A DNA stretch of 64,000 nt from Aurelia coerulea. Lineage: Eukaryota > Cnidaria > Scyphozoa > Semaeostomeae > Ulmaridae. A program made the translations under genes and the position numbers. This document shows positions 1-11,799 of this stretch, piece after piece. The stretch covers positions 20,560,501 to 20,624,500 of the forward strand of contig CM076949.1 of NCBI GenBank assembly GCA_039566865.1, in the 5' to 3' direction. The notes below the pieces were generated by a model. That model did no database searches, had not been told where the DNA came from, and worked only from the letters and a program-made list of their open reading frames with translations. Every line of letters starts with the position of its first letter. The first letter of the stretch is position 1.

Positions 1-2640
1 TTAAGGTGACGGTAAACGTTTGTAACACGATATTTTCTTTTCTCTCCTCAAAAGTCAAACTATTAACGGAATCTAGTCAAACTATACATCATTCAATGCA
101 CAAAAATGTTGGGATTCTAACCATATCAGAATAATTTGGCAAATATTGTAAAAATTATATTTTCCAGGCAAATTCATTGCTTAAAAGAGTGTGCCACCGT
201 CAAAAGCTATTTTGTTCCCTAGCGCTTGAGGTGCGAAAATCTGACTTATACTAGCAGGAAGTGCAGATTCTAAGCTTCCAAAGTGTGTCTGGGATTTTGT
301 TCAAATTCCGTCTCTCCTTAAAACTATACGCTGTCAAAAGTGGCAAATGCTTGTTGTGTCCTCCCACATTTGTATTTGGCTATAAACGACGGACTAGAGG
401 ACATGAACAAATTTTGAGACAGCCTTGCGTGCTTGAAGTCCGTTCTGGCTGTGTCGGACCAGACCCTGGGGGAATACCCATTACTTTCCTTCCAACGTTT
501 GTTTGCAATGGCGGCCAACACAGAAGTTTCGCTCCAAAGTAAGATAAGGCAGTCACTGCTGTAAGTAGATTCTACCTTCTGGATGCCAGAACAAACACAA
601 AAATGCATGGTATATTAAATCGTCTAACTAGCAGACAAACTTTGATCCAGCCTCAAGCCATTGCCCATTGAGCCTAAGCATTTAACTACATGGCCTAAAT
701 ATTTTACCTCTCTGCCTTGCTTGGTGATTCAAGTTGTTGCAATGACGTCGTGATGCCAGCCACGTTGTATTCCATCTCCACAATCAATTTCTGGACTTGA
801 TTCTGGCTTCTCCATGCTCTTTGCAAGTTAGTTTGGGACTGCGAAATCATTTAGCAGGCACCTTTTTGATAACATATTTGTTCGTAATGTTTATTGTGAA
901 GGCACGCATTGACCCGGGCATTGACCCCACCTGTCTTTGGTAAATCCCATGATCACAATATTGCATCTAAGAATGTGCATTTGTGTGCATTTGTTTTCTC
1001 GTATCATGCATGTGCACTCACCTTTTTACGGGGCCGTAGGAAGCAGCTTCTGATTGGGGGAATTGTTCTTAGAACAATAGAGAGCAATACATCTAATTAA
1101 TACTTGTGGCGTGGCACCATTGTTTTCAAAATTATTGGGGGCTTAAACCCCCCTGCCCCTCCCCCCCGCTTCTTACGAGCCTGTATTTTTATAAGAAACA
1201 GCTCATAAGAAACAGTAAGCTAAAATTTTTGAAAAATACTACCCCACCGCCTGTATCAATATGCTAAGAAACTTTCGTAATTTTCATTCAAAAATACTAT
1301 TACTGTTGCTATTACTGTACCGTGTCCAATAATTTTTGAGTGCCAACTATGTTATTCCTTTTTGTTTTAGATCTTATTAAATAGTTTGGAAGTCATGACA
1401 TAGTTTGACGACTTCCTAACCAACGTCAAGGCGAAGGTAGGGCATTCCCCTAGGGTCTGGTCCGTTAGGGTCCGGTCCTAGTGGTCCTGGGTCTTGTTAT
1501 TCCGTTATGCCGAAACTTTCGTTATTCATTTGCAAACATCAAAACCAAAGAAGCCACAAGATAATCCTGGTCAAGCAATTAGGGCTTACGAAGCAATTTA
1601 CCCATTTTAACAAAGGAATTGATATACATCGTGTGGTTTCATATTTATTTTCAAAACTAGGATTAACATTGGAACTGCATCAAAAACTTCGTGTGAAAAC
1701 TAGATATAGTGTTAAATAGTTTGGGAGACAGTAAGAATTCTGGGAATGAGTCTACTAAGAGCGCACAATGGGGAACATTTCGTGAATTCCAGAACATAAA
1801 AATTGTGAATCTTTTTATCGGATTTTCAGACTAAGGTGCAACGCAATGTCCAATCCTGATTGATTTCTAGCTGCAAAATAATGCACTGTAAGAACCAGGC
1901 CTGTCGGAACGAAATTTATTTGGGGGGGGGGGCTAGAACTGGATGCGAGCGCATTGAGCCAAGACGGGGTCCGGAAAATTTTTATGACCACACCCTTTTT
2001 GATTGCTGGAAAACGCATCATTTTTGGAGTATCTGTCATTTGAAAATAGGACTTCAATTTCACAAGGATATAGATTATTTTTGAATTGCATAATATAGAA
2101 AATGACAGCTCTTCCAACGGACCTGAAAAATGTAGATAGAAAAGTAGTAGCTTTCTGACAAAGCTTATTTATTCGAAAACATCAGTAATAGCATGAGCAA
2201 TTTCCTGTCGCGTTTTCTTAATACGATTTAACGAAACAACTTCTCAATGAAATAACGCATTATTTCCAAACATAGGAGAAAATTGCATTCAAGATAGCAG
2301 CGAGGAGATTGTAGCTAAACTGCCGTTCGACTCCTGTGCATTTGTTCTACATTTGGCCAGAAACTTCCAACACAACACAAAGTTTATTGCAAATGAAAAG
2401 GCTCAGTTGGAAGCATTAACATCATCCAATTCAATGCGGAAAACTGAGACTCATCGTCATAAGTCAATAAAAAGCTCAGGATTCATTGGCGAATTAAGTT
2501 ACAGTGAAAATCAGAAGGTCCCAGCTCTCTCTTTCCCTTTTTTACCATCTGTTTGATTGTAGAATGTTTGGTTGAAGAGCTGCATTCTTGCTCCTTCCAC
2601 CCTCCAAAAGAACAGTACTGAGTTAAAATCACTTTCCATT
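1..2640. other. Left flank with no gene that can be supported
   Basis: No reading frame here has domain-like content or a convincing pair of splice sites. There is a C-tract at 1146-1169 and a G-tract at 1921-1932 of the kind that ends repeats elsewhere in the window. A copy of one terminus of the TAGACTTATGAC miniature element (seen whole at 36442-36560) lies at about 2445-2464. The upstream exon or exons of the gene at 2648-5369 may lie here but I could not identify them. Confidence 0.4.
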
Positions 2641-2647
2641 TTTGCAG

Positions 2648-2924
2648 CAAAGAAGTATGCAGACTATGGAAAATGGGCATACAGCTGGATCTTGATAAGG
2701 AATGTTCAGGAAAACCAGGATGGAAAATTCAAGCACTCTTGCGGAAATGCCGACAGAATTATGGAGGGATGGTTTGTAAAAGTAAATACTGCCTATGGTT
2801 CAACATGTAAACTGGAATGCACAGGGATGAATAAACCAGCCGAATGCAAATATCGTATAACAGTTCGTGCAGATGGAAAAAGGCCAAGCTCATATTTTCG
2901 AGCATATGTTTCACGATGTAGAAG
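2648..2924 (+). CDS. Exon A of the unrecognised cysteine-containing protein
   Basis: Acceptor CATTTTTGCAG ends at 2647 and donor GTAAGT starts at 2925. It enters with two bases of a split codon and leaves with two. It encodes 91 full codons with four Cys in HSC, STC, LEC and ECK contexts and a fifth in SRC. Confidence 0.65.
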
Positions 2925-5369
2925 GTAAGTGACCAAAAGAGCATTACCGATTTTACTGAAATAATGTCTACATTCAAAGGTCTGCTTATTTTATATGGAG
3001 ACCAAAGTATCGGCTTGGCGAGATATCTGGATATAGGCTATCTCTACTAAACGATATCCTGGAACGATGATCCAAAAAAATCGTCACGACACATGCGCAG
3101 TAGAGCATTTCAGATCAATGCAGTGAAAAATTCGTTGGACAAAAAATAGAAGTGATTTCTTCTTTTCACATGACGATTTTGTTTGCTTTTGGCCAATAGA
3201 ATCGTAGGATTTACCAGCCTCGGCTGAATTCATATTCACGTATTCGCGACAAAATATAAAGCAGTGGAGATCAAAGCAGAGCAACTTTGTCGATGCGAAT
3301 TGTCGGGACGAGCTTTAAAAAGATTGTTTAGTGGAGATCGCCCTTTATGCAGTGAATCCAATGTTTGCCCAACAGACTTTTCTTCTATAAATTTGGATTT
3401 TTTTTACTGTGAGATTGATATTCTTATCTTGTCAAATAACCTTCCTCAACTTTTGCTCAAAACTTCCTCCAAACCTAGTGTGTGGGTGTGTAGTGTTTTT
3501 GCGTCTCTGAGAGTTTGGTTTCTTATAAGGACTGTAAGCAGTTTCACATTTCGGTGTCACGAGGGCCCTTACCGATCAATGGCCCTGTTGCCTGGGTCCC
3601 TGAGCCTATAGCCTTATTATAAGCATATGACCCTAATATAGCCATATGACCCTATAGCCATTTGAGAATATCCTTTGTGAATATCTTTGCATGAATTTGA
3701 CAATGTTTTCAATTAGAATTCGTCTGAGTATTGCATCAAAAATGCCTAAATTCGTGCACAAAGTTCTCGTTCATCAGCTAGCGAGTACATCTTATTTAAT
3801 GGTTATAAGCCAATGAGATTGGCGCTTTTTAACCCCTGGTGACAAAATCGGTCATCTGAAGAGAATTGCGATGAATTTTTGAATGCTGCAACTTTTCCTG
3901 GCGCTCCCAATAGTTGTTTAAAAGTCTACCATACGCTGTTAACTGTTATGCAGTAGCTCAGCAGAGTCTAATTCACGAATCGATAGAAAATATGAATCTT
4001 GCAAAGAAGGCAAGGCATCTTAATTTTTCAGCATTGCAGTATATCGATGAGAGCAGCCCGATGTGGTGATTTTTGGCCATGATCTCAGGACAAAATCTCA
4101 GGAATTTAATGAACCCATAACTTCAGTGTCAAACTAGTCCCAGTTCACACGAGCAGTTTGGAATTCAGCAGCTTCGTGCTAGAAAAATGCATAGTGCAGA
4201 ATTTTGAACAGAGCACTATTGCTTGTGACTCTCACATCATCTTTCACCTGCAACAGAGTGTCAAAACAATTCACTCTCACTTCAAACGGTGTGTGGAGGG
4301 TCCGGCTTTCGGTACGTAAACAGAGCACAGCGTACCCTTTTTGCTATCTTGGCTTCAACCACGAGCGAAAGAAACGGAGTCTTTCAATAGATAGTTAGCT
4401 AATTATCTCAAACGTTAAAACTTTAAAATATAAATATTGCGTCAGAGAATAGTGGATGAAATATCTACAAGTCATCAAATGTATACAGAATAGTATTTCA
4501 TTTGTGCTTCAAAATCGTGAATTGGTTTTAACTCATTTGCCCGTAGATATTTCAACTGGAAATCACTTTATTTTTAGAATATCAGCTGTTATGTGACTGA
4601 AATGAGGGACATCTGATTATGAACGTAATATAAAATTTTTGGCGTCATTTTCTAATGTGTATGATTGATTACACGTCAGCTCTACTAAAGCATTTCTTCA
4701 AACTCTAAGATGAAGCCTTGAAGCCTTTTATATTCACAATGAGTAAAAACACTGGAAATCGAGTGAGCTCCTCCACAGCAGCCATACTAACAGAGTGCAA
4801 ACACTTTGAGACACTGTTTGTTATATATGGTTATATGAATGATAGTTTCTAGGGATTGTTTATCTTATGAAGGATAGCACGATTTCTTTTAAGAAATAAG
4901 GAGACATAAGATAAACTCTCTTTACTTTTTTCCTAGATGTTTTGGATCAGCTGCAAAAAGCTACGGTTTATCAAAGGCGAACAATTATTGCGGTCCATTT
5001 TTGACCAGCCTCGGGAAGGACATCAAAACGTATTATGGTGGAGAACTCCTCAGTAACGTGAAAATATGGAATGACATTGCAGCAAAAGCATCAAAGGATG
5101 CGAAATCATTACCAAAGGATGTTGCTGAAATGGATTATACTACAAGTGATGAGGCTAGCGAAGATGCTGAAGGGCGCCTTGAGAGAGCAGAGAAGCTAGC
5201 AATGCAGCAATACAGAGATATGATCATGCAACAAGAAAAGGATAGCAGAATTGGAGCAAAGAAGGACATGGCAGCTCGAGAGGCAGATTCTTATGAAGAA
5301 GTTGAAGATGATGAACGTGATGAAGATGAAGATTATGATGATGATGTCCCAGAATTTGATGAGAAATAA
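2648..5369 (+). CDS. 3' part of an unrecognised gene: cysteine-containing protein with acidic C-terminal tail (two exons)
   Basis: Two exons join in frame. Exon A (2648-2924) follows a pyrimidine-rich acceptor ending at 2647 and ends at AAG|GTAAGT. Exon B (4937-5369) follows TTTTTTCCTAG and ends in TAA. The split codon AG|A gives Arg. Together they encode about 235 residues: a Lys/Tyr/Trp-rich start (KKYADYGKWAYSW), seven cysteines (HSC, STC, LEC, ECK, SRC, RCF, NYC), an Ala/Lys/Glu-rich stretch likely to be helical or coiled-coil, and a last ~25 residues almost entirely Asp/Glu ending VPEFDEK. An AATAAA overlaps the stop codon. The first in-frame ATG of exon A is internal, so at least one 5' exon is missing. 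No signal peptide or transmembrane segment is visible in this part. I do not recognise the family; the cysteines could suit an extracellular domain, but that is a guess. Confidence 0.7.
2925..4936. other. Intron of the unrecognised gene
   Basis: About 2 kb between consensus GTAAGT and TTTTTTCCTAG. No recognisable repeat ends or RNA gene were seen inside; the reading frames present have no protein-like composition. Confidence 0.6.
4937..5369 (+). CDS. Terminal exon of the unrecognised cysteine-containing protein
   Basis: Starts right after TTTTTTCCTAG. The first base completes the Arg codon, then the frame reads CFGSAAKSYGLSKANNYCGP, stays open for 143 codons and ends in TAA. The last ~25 residues are strongly acidic. 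The terminal position is supported by the stop codon and an overlapping AATAAA. Confidence 0.7.
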
Positions 5370-5578
5370 AACACTGAAAGATTGTATGATGGTACTAATG
5401 GATTCAATTTTCATCTTATAACTTTAAACTTTTGACTTGTAGTGAACTGTGTTTTATAACCTATGACACTGTGCCTCTAGTGGACTTGATATTATTTTAA
5501 TCACATGTAATCAAACTAACTCAGCAGCAATAATTTGTCGTTTCTTTTATGTCAAACTGCTACTTCTACCGGGTGAGT

Positions 5579-6980
5579 CAGAAAAAAGAATCTCCGTTTG
5601 AAATGTCACGGCTCCCTGGATATCAAGACAGTGATATCGGCAAATATATAGTTTAATGGTAGAAATGTTCAAATCTACTATAAAATTTACCTGACTGAAA
5701 TCGGCCGCTCCATTCTGAAATTATGAGGGATTTTCTCGAGAAACCCTCTTCAAGAAATCTTCAAAACGTGCCCAAAATCATGAACAAATTTCCCTCACAT
5801 TTCTACCTTACAATTGCCTTACAGCAATGACTTGTGGACACTTTGGCACGTTCCATCCTCTATGGAGGAGCATAGGAATCATTCGTCGTACATAGCCGAT
5901 TGCTCGTGGCCCATGGTCGAAACCGCCAAAGCCTCATTTTCACTGACCAATCAGACGGCTAAAAAGCGAAGGAGACAAAAGAAACATGTGAAGATTTTCC
6001 TGAATTTTACCTACCTTCATAAAACGCAACCAGGACAAAAAATTGCTTGAGATTTCCCGAATTTTTCTAAAGTAATCTACTCTCCAGATGTTTGGGAGTA
6101 AAAGTTTGGATGCCGGTTAAAATATCTTCAGGATTGGCGGAGTTATTGCCTTTCCAATAGACAAAATCGGCGAAGGCTTGTCGAGACCTGTTTACGCCAC
6201 TTCAAGTCAGGTGATAAAGCCTCTTGATAAAACCTCTTTTCAATTTTATAAGTTATTTCGCAACGAGCAAACTTTTGCCATGAATGTAAACAGTAGTACA
6301 ATACAGAAACTTCCCCAGAGTATTGCCACATGACTTGAAATGCGCGAACAAGCCTTTGTAGACTTTTTCAATTCGCATAGAAACCATAGAGGCATTGAAT
6401 CTTCAATAAAAGAAAATTTAGCGAAAGACAATAGCAAGAACAATTGAAAACACAGATTGTGGCGTTTTTGGGTCGTTCTTACAACAATCACTATTGTTAT
6501 TACTATTGTCTCCAGGCCAGAATCTCTATTGTTCAAGGTTCAGTGCCTTGTCGATTTGTTTTTGGCCATAACTCCACCAATCCTGGAGATATTTTAACCG
6601 GCATCCAAACTTTTACTCCCAAACATCTGGAGAGTAGATTACTTTAGAAAAATTCGGGAAATCTCAAGCAGTTTTTTGTCCTGGTTGCGTTTTATGAAGG
6701 TAGGTAAAATTCAGTAAAATCTTCACATGTTTCTTTTGTCTCCCTCGCTTTTTAGCCGTCTGATTGGTCAGTGAAAATGAGGCTTTGGCGGTTTCGACCA
6801 TGGGCCACGAGCAATCGGCTATGTACGACGACTGATTCCTATGCTCTATGGAGGATGAACAAGTCCTCCCCCTGGTATCGGTGACCTATTCGGGGGGATT
6901 CCATTCTCCCAAGAGGACAAAATATATGAATACATGTGACTGTCATCATTTTTCAGAAGGAAAACCGACGAAGACAAAGA
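5579..6980. mobile_element. Mariner-style element end (CCGGGTGAGTCAG) with the remains of its body
   Basis: A TA dinucleotide is followed by CCGGGTGAGTCAGAAAAAAG, close to the terminus of the complete element at 54971-55369. The body from about 5690 to 5860, resuming after the insertion at 5869-6845, matches 51540-51790 (shared text such as GCTCCATTC, AGCAATGACTTG, ATACATGTGA/ATACATGTAA and GAAGGAAAACC). The right end cannot be defined because the 6981-9661 foldback starts there. Confidence 0.45.
5869..6845. mobile_element. AGCATAGG-family inverted-repeat element, 977 bp, 9-bp target duplication
   Basis: Begins AGCATAGGAATCA and ends TGATTCCTATGCT. Arms of about 280-300 bp (near 5869-6150 and 6565-6845) are close reverse complements. 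The element is flanked on both sides by CTATGGAGG (5860-5868 and 6846-6854), an exact 9-bp duplication. No transposase frame lies inside. The 9-bp duplication points to a Mutator-like mechanism (inference). Confidence 0.85.
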
Positions 6981-9661
6981 CGCTTTTGGACGATTTTACC
7001 ACCCTTCACCAAAATATAAATCGACAGAAGGAGCATGAGGATTTTCAAAAAATTTCTTCACAGACCTGTTCCCAATACTCTAATACACAATTAATCATCG
7101 TCGCTACAAATTATTTCAAAATTTGGAGAAATGCCAACGTTTTGAATTTGACCTCATTGACCTCACTGTGGCTTGCCATAGTAAAGATCTCAGCAATGGC
7201 TGAAACGTATGCACATAGAGAATAGATACTTGGCTTCGAAGGTCCTATTCTGTGTGTTTAAGTATCTCCAAAACTCTTCAAAAGATGTCAAATTTAGAGC
7301 AGTATCTGGAGTTTTTTTCAGTTTTAAATTAACATAGATACATCAAAGAATTAATGCTGAGGGGTAGGATGAACAACAGGAAAAGTGAACTTTACGGGCC
7401 TAACAAAACACCGCACCGTCGTTATAAATTAGAGACGAATTTAACAGGTACTTACTTTTCTATCTCGCAAGAAGAGGACCACAAACTGTGAAAGTGTGAA
7501 CGTACCATTCCAATGAACTTTGAATCAATAACAAATATATACTTTGCTCAAGAATGGCGAGAGCTGTAACATCCAACGTGGCCAGAACAAACGATTTCGT
7601 GATGTCCTCTTCGATAATAACCAAACCAATACTTTATCCAACTCTGCTCTCATCGTTACGAGATCGTAAGAATGGGAATCGGCAATTACATTAGCCAAAA
7701 CCTCTTATTAATTCATCAATCATGTGCCTTGCTTTTGGTGCAAGAAATGGCTTTTGTTTCGTCCTCGGTGTAGCAGGTACATGAAATAGATTTGAAATGT
7801 TGGATTCAATGTGCGTAAGAATAAAATAACAAACGGAAGAAATGTACATCTTGTTTTAAATATGAAAAATAGATTGGCCACTTTGGCATAATAACATTTG
7901 AAATACTATTTTTAAAGCTCCTTCATATCGATTTCACGTTTTGTGCGGATATCCATAGAAAAATATCTATCTTTCGACTACTTGCATTTGAGGTAATCCA
8001 TTAGAAACTCCCCCTTTAAGGCTAATTTCCAGTCAGTGAAATTTTCCGAGCGGGCGGAATTTTAGACAAGAAAAGGTCGCTCAACCGTAACTTTCTATTC
8101 AATGTCAGAGCGACATTTTCTCTCGAATACAATAGAAATTCCGCCCGCTCGGAAAATTCCATTGACTGGAAATCAGCCTTTAAGGCCTTTACGGTCAAGC
8201 AACACAGCAGCATCGAGCAAAGCAGGACATTTGTATGGCACTTTATAGACTCATGGAAGCATGCATATATTTTCTGTAAGATAATAAAACTTTGAGACAA
8301 TATCGAAAGTTTCTTAAAAATTCTTATTATCTGAGTACACACCGAGTGCAAACAAGTTCCATAGGAGTTTCTACAAGAGGCAGCATTCCATCGGTAGGAG
8401 ATCTCCAATTTTATGAAGTCATGGCATGCCAAGATCTTAGTTTTTAGCAAAAGAAGCCCAACTGAAAAAAGAGAAAAACAGAAACTGTACTCTCCAATAT
8501 TCTTAATTTTAATTATTCTGGGCTATTTTCATGGCAGGAAGTCCTTGTGAGTCTACAAAGTGCCATACAAATGTTCAGCTTTGCTCAGTGCTGCTGTGTT
8601 GTTTGGCCATAAAAAAAAGAGAGTTTCTAACGGATGACCCCAAATCCCCTTCAAATGCAAGTAGTCGAAAGATAGATATTTTTCTATGGATATCCGCACA
8701 AAGCGTGAAATCGATATGAAGGAGCTTTAAAAATAGTATTTCAAATGTTATTATGCCAAAGTGGCCAATCTATTTTTCATATTTAAAACAAGATGTACAT
8801 TTCTTCCGTTTGTTATTTTATTCTTACGCACATTGAATCCAACATTTCAAATCTATTTCATGTACCTGCTACACCGAGGACGAAACAAAAGCCATTTCTT
8901 GCACCAAAAGCAAGGCACATGATTGATGAATTAATAAGAGGTTTTGGCTAATGTAATTGCCGATTCCCATTCTTACGATCTCGTAACGATGAGAGCAGAG
9001 TTGGATAAAGTATTGGTTTGGTTATTATCGAAGAGGACATCACGAAATCGTTTGTTCTGGCCACGTTGGATGTTACAGCTCTCGCCATTCTTGAGCAAAG
9101 TATATATTTGTTATTGATTCAAAGTTCATTGGAATGGTACGTTCACACTTTCACAGTTTGTGGTCCTCTTCTTGCGAGATAGAAAAGTAAGTACCTGTTA
9201 AATTCGTCTCTAATTTATAACGACGGTGCGGTGCTTTGTTAGGCCCGTAAAGTTCACTTTTCCTGTTGTTCATCCTACCCCTCAGCATTAATTCTTTGAT
9301 GTATCTATGTTAATTTAAAACTGAAAAAAACTCCAGATACTGCTCTAAATTTGACATCTTTTGAAGAATTTTAGAGATACTTAAACACACAGAATAGGAC
9401 CTTCGAAGCAAAGTATCTATTCTCCATGTGCATACGTTTCAGACATTGCTGAGATCTTTACTATGGCAAGCCACAGTGAGGTCAATGAGGTCAAATTCAA
9501 AACGTTGGCATTTCTCCAAATTTTGAAATAATTTGTAGCGACGATGATTAAATGTGCATTAGAGTATTGGGAACAGGTCTGTGAAGACATTTTTTGAAAA
9601 TCTTCATGCTCCTTCTGTCGATTTATATTTTGGTGAAGGGTGGTAAAATCGTCCAAAAGCG
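6981..9661. mobile_element. Large foldback (inverted-repeat) element, 2.7 kb
   Basis: The left arm (6981 to about 8260) begins CGCTTTTGGACGATTTTACC. The right arm (about 8535-9661) is its near-identical reverse complement. Both arms carry the same text, for example the LTSLTSLWLAIVKISAM-like frame at 7150-7200 and again on the minus strand at 9430-9490. The centre is a spacer of roughly 260 bp. No transposase and no clear target duplication are seen. The high arm identity suggests a young or gene-converted element. Confidence 0.8.
8020..8178. mobile_element. 159-bp MITE nested in the left arm of the foldback, TTTAA target duplication
   Basis: Terminal inverted repeats GGCTAATTTCCAGTCA and its mate (TGACTGGAAATCAGCC on the plus strand) continue as about 45 bp of inverted sequence including TTTTCCGAGCGGGCGGAATT. 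TTTAA flanks both sides (8015-8019 and 8179-8183). The right arm of the host foldback lacks this insert and so serves as an empty site. A TTAA-type target would suit piggyBac-like mobilisation, but the duplication could equally be a plain 5 bp. Confidence 0.75.
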
Positions 9662-9818
9662 GCTTAAAATCCAAAAAAGTGGCCTAAAATCTGACATTTC
9701 AAATTTCCCGGTTGGTTGTCGGCTCCATTTGATTGGTTTAGGGCGTGTCACGTGTCAATTTTGTCAGCCAGTAAGGATTTAGTGCCTATCTTAAACCGGG
9801 TAAAAAAAAGTGATTTTC
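9662..9818. other. Unassigned spacer between repeat elements
   Basis: Short AT-rich sequence between the foldback and the next G-tract element. Nothing recognisable. Confidence 0.3.
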
Positions 9819-9819
9819 T

Positions 9820-10387
9820 ACCGGGGGGGGGGGCGTTTTTCGCCCCCCTGTTTTTCTCCGCAAGTATAACAGCTATGACAATGAAACTTGCACTGTGTCA
9901 TAATTGAACAAAGAAGAATCTAAGAATAGCATGAATAACTCAGTAGTCACGTGATTTGTAGCTAGGCAACCAAAAACAATGCAAATTTTGTGAAAATCGA
10001 GCTATTGGCAAAAAAGGGCCCATTATTAGCAAATAGCTTGATAAAATTGGCAAAAAACCATCCAAATACCTGCTTGACACCATTAATTTGTAGTTTCAAA
10101 TGGTTTCATATGGATATTTTTGGTTTCTAATAAATTAATTAATTAGATAATGAAAATTCATTTCGATGCAAAATTGTTAGCTCAATAATTATGATTTAAA
10201 ACCATTAATTTCGCATATTATTGATGAAATCAAGTACCTTCGTCAATATTTGAAGTAATTCCATCAGTTTGCATGCAAAGATTACTCATTCATTAGGAAT
10301 ATGACGTCATAAAGATTGATGACGTTGTGTGGGAGCTATTAAAAATCCGATATGGGGGGGGGAGCGAAAAACGCCACCTCCCCCGGT
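9820..10387. mobile_element. G-tract-terminated inverted-repeat element, about 570 bp
   Basis: Left end ACC followed by a G-run and GGCGTTTTTCGCC (9820-9852). Right end is the reverse complement, with CGAAAAACGCC and CCCCCGGT (about 10356-10387). Internal DNA is AT-rich with no coding content. No clear target duplication. It belongs with the group of elements whose ends are long G/C homopolymer runs. Confidence 0.6.
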
Positions 10388-11100
10388 TAAAATAGGGTTA
10401 TTGTGTCAAATCTGAAGTCAAAGATAAACAACATTGCAACAAGAGAGTATGTTTTGGGGAATTCTAGCTAAAGGAACAATATCAATTATTCTGCAACGAG
10501 ATGCAAAGGAATCCTTCAGTCTAATTATTCCTGTGATGACTGACGATCTTAATCCGATCAAAAGATTAACTTGTTTCACATTCTTAATGGGAACCGATAC
10601 AAATATAAATGAACCTAGCAACTGTGGACTTCCGCAACTTTGTTGATCTAAGTTTAATTGGTTTCTAGGCGTTACATCTACTCTTGCATTCTGTGTGACG
10701 TTTTCTGTTTCTAAGGCTAAAGTCATTCTGTTGGCTCATCTTTCAGAGCATCATAAATACAATACAATACAACAAAAAGGCACTACTCAGTCTCTCAAGC
10801 ACCGATAGTCCTTGAATAATCTAACTCCAAAATGTATTGCCTAGCTAGATCTTCAAAGGGCTTCAAATACAAGTACACAACATGGACACAAGTACTTTCA
10901 CCAGCTACTTGCACCAATGAAAACTAATCGTCTGAATTTACTTTGCCTTACTTATCCGGTCACTAATTAAGGAAATATCTTCTGCATATCATGAATAACT
11001 TTGGAGAACAACAAGATCAAAATTTTAGCTGTATTACAATATAGCTAAAACTGGCTAAACTTTATTCCTTTGAGGCACCCCTAACTACGTGCTCCGGTTC
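10388..11100. other. Unassigned repeat-rich stretch
   Basis: A 70-codon plus-strand frame and a 102-codon minus-strand frame overlap at 10418-10726, but neither has a recognisable domain or splice context. The text AGCTAAAACTGGCTAAAC at about 11043 recurs at about 15648, so at least part is repetitive. Confidence 0.3.
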
Positions 11101-11109
11101 ATTCCCAGG

Positions 11110-11230
11110 TGGTAATCAGGTATATTTAGGATAGGGGTGCTCAGGCTGGTGTACAAAACATCAACCCAAAAAAGCATTTTCTAGCATAGAAATAGACCCA
11201 AAAAATAATTTTTCTGACCAAGCTTACCCA
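11110..11230. mobile_element. Fragment of the G-tract element family (relative of 63105-63411)
   Basis: Shares TATATTTAGGATAGGGGTGC, then CTCAGG and repeated ACCCAAAAAA blocks with the complete copy at 63105-63411. The homopolymer ends are missing. Confidence 0.55.
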
Positions 11231-11574
11231 AAGGTTATGAAGTGCAAAAGTGACATGAATGATTAGACTTCTCGTAACGTAATCCATTTGGATATTGAAA
11301 GGAATTGAGTCCATATAAATAGCTGAGCGTTTTGACGCTATGCTGAATTTTTGCTGACAAACCGCTGACGGCCCTTTGTTATCACACAATAGTGCTGAAG
11401 TTGTTAGCAGTGGAGACTGAAGGCTTCTTAATCCTTGCATTATCCTCTGGAATTTCAATGTTTTAATTTCAAAAGCGATTAAATCACAACTTTTGTTTGA
11501 TGATTCAAAAGAAATTGATATTGGTCATGAGCGCGCTATTTATGTGGTAAAATCGTGCAAGATATGAAAATAGC

Positions 11575-11790
11575 TCAGGAAATTAGTTGACCTTCTTCAA
11601 AAAGTAAATTTTCAATTTTGTTTTGAAAGATATTTTTGATGGAGCATTTCTGAGTTCTGAATGAAGGTAGTGTATTCCAGAGTTTGGCACCAAGATAAAA
11701 CCATATTACAGGCTTGGCCTGTCTAGTGGAATATTGATGAACAAATGAATTGGATGCAAAGAAGCTATGAAAGCATTCTACGAATTTCAT
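11575..11790 (-). pseudogene. LINE reverse-transcriptase ORF, C-terminal remnant
   Basis: The minus-strand frame contains STRQAKPVIWFYLGAKLWNT followed by LPSF. This fits the C-terminal GAKLWNSLP signature of CR1/L2-type non-LTR retrotransposon proteins, followed by a basic helix (KNIFQNKIENLLFEE). Only about 70 residues remain and the catalytic RT core is absent. Confidence 0.65.
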
Positions 11791-11799
11791 CGCGATTGA

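Noticed and set aside
2271..2556. Exon-like frame (…ENCIQDSSEEIVAKLPFDSC…) after a possible CATAG acceptor
   Set aside because: The right part runs into a TAGACTTATGAC MITE end near 2445 and no good donor follows, so I could not support it as an exon of the 2648-5369 gene.
10418..10726. Overlapping 70- and 102-codon frames as a possible gene
   Set aside because: No domain, no splice context, flanked by repeats; overlapping open frames on both strands are common in such DNA.
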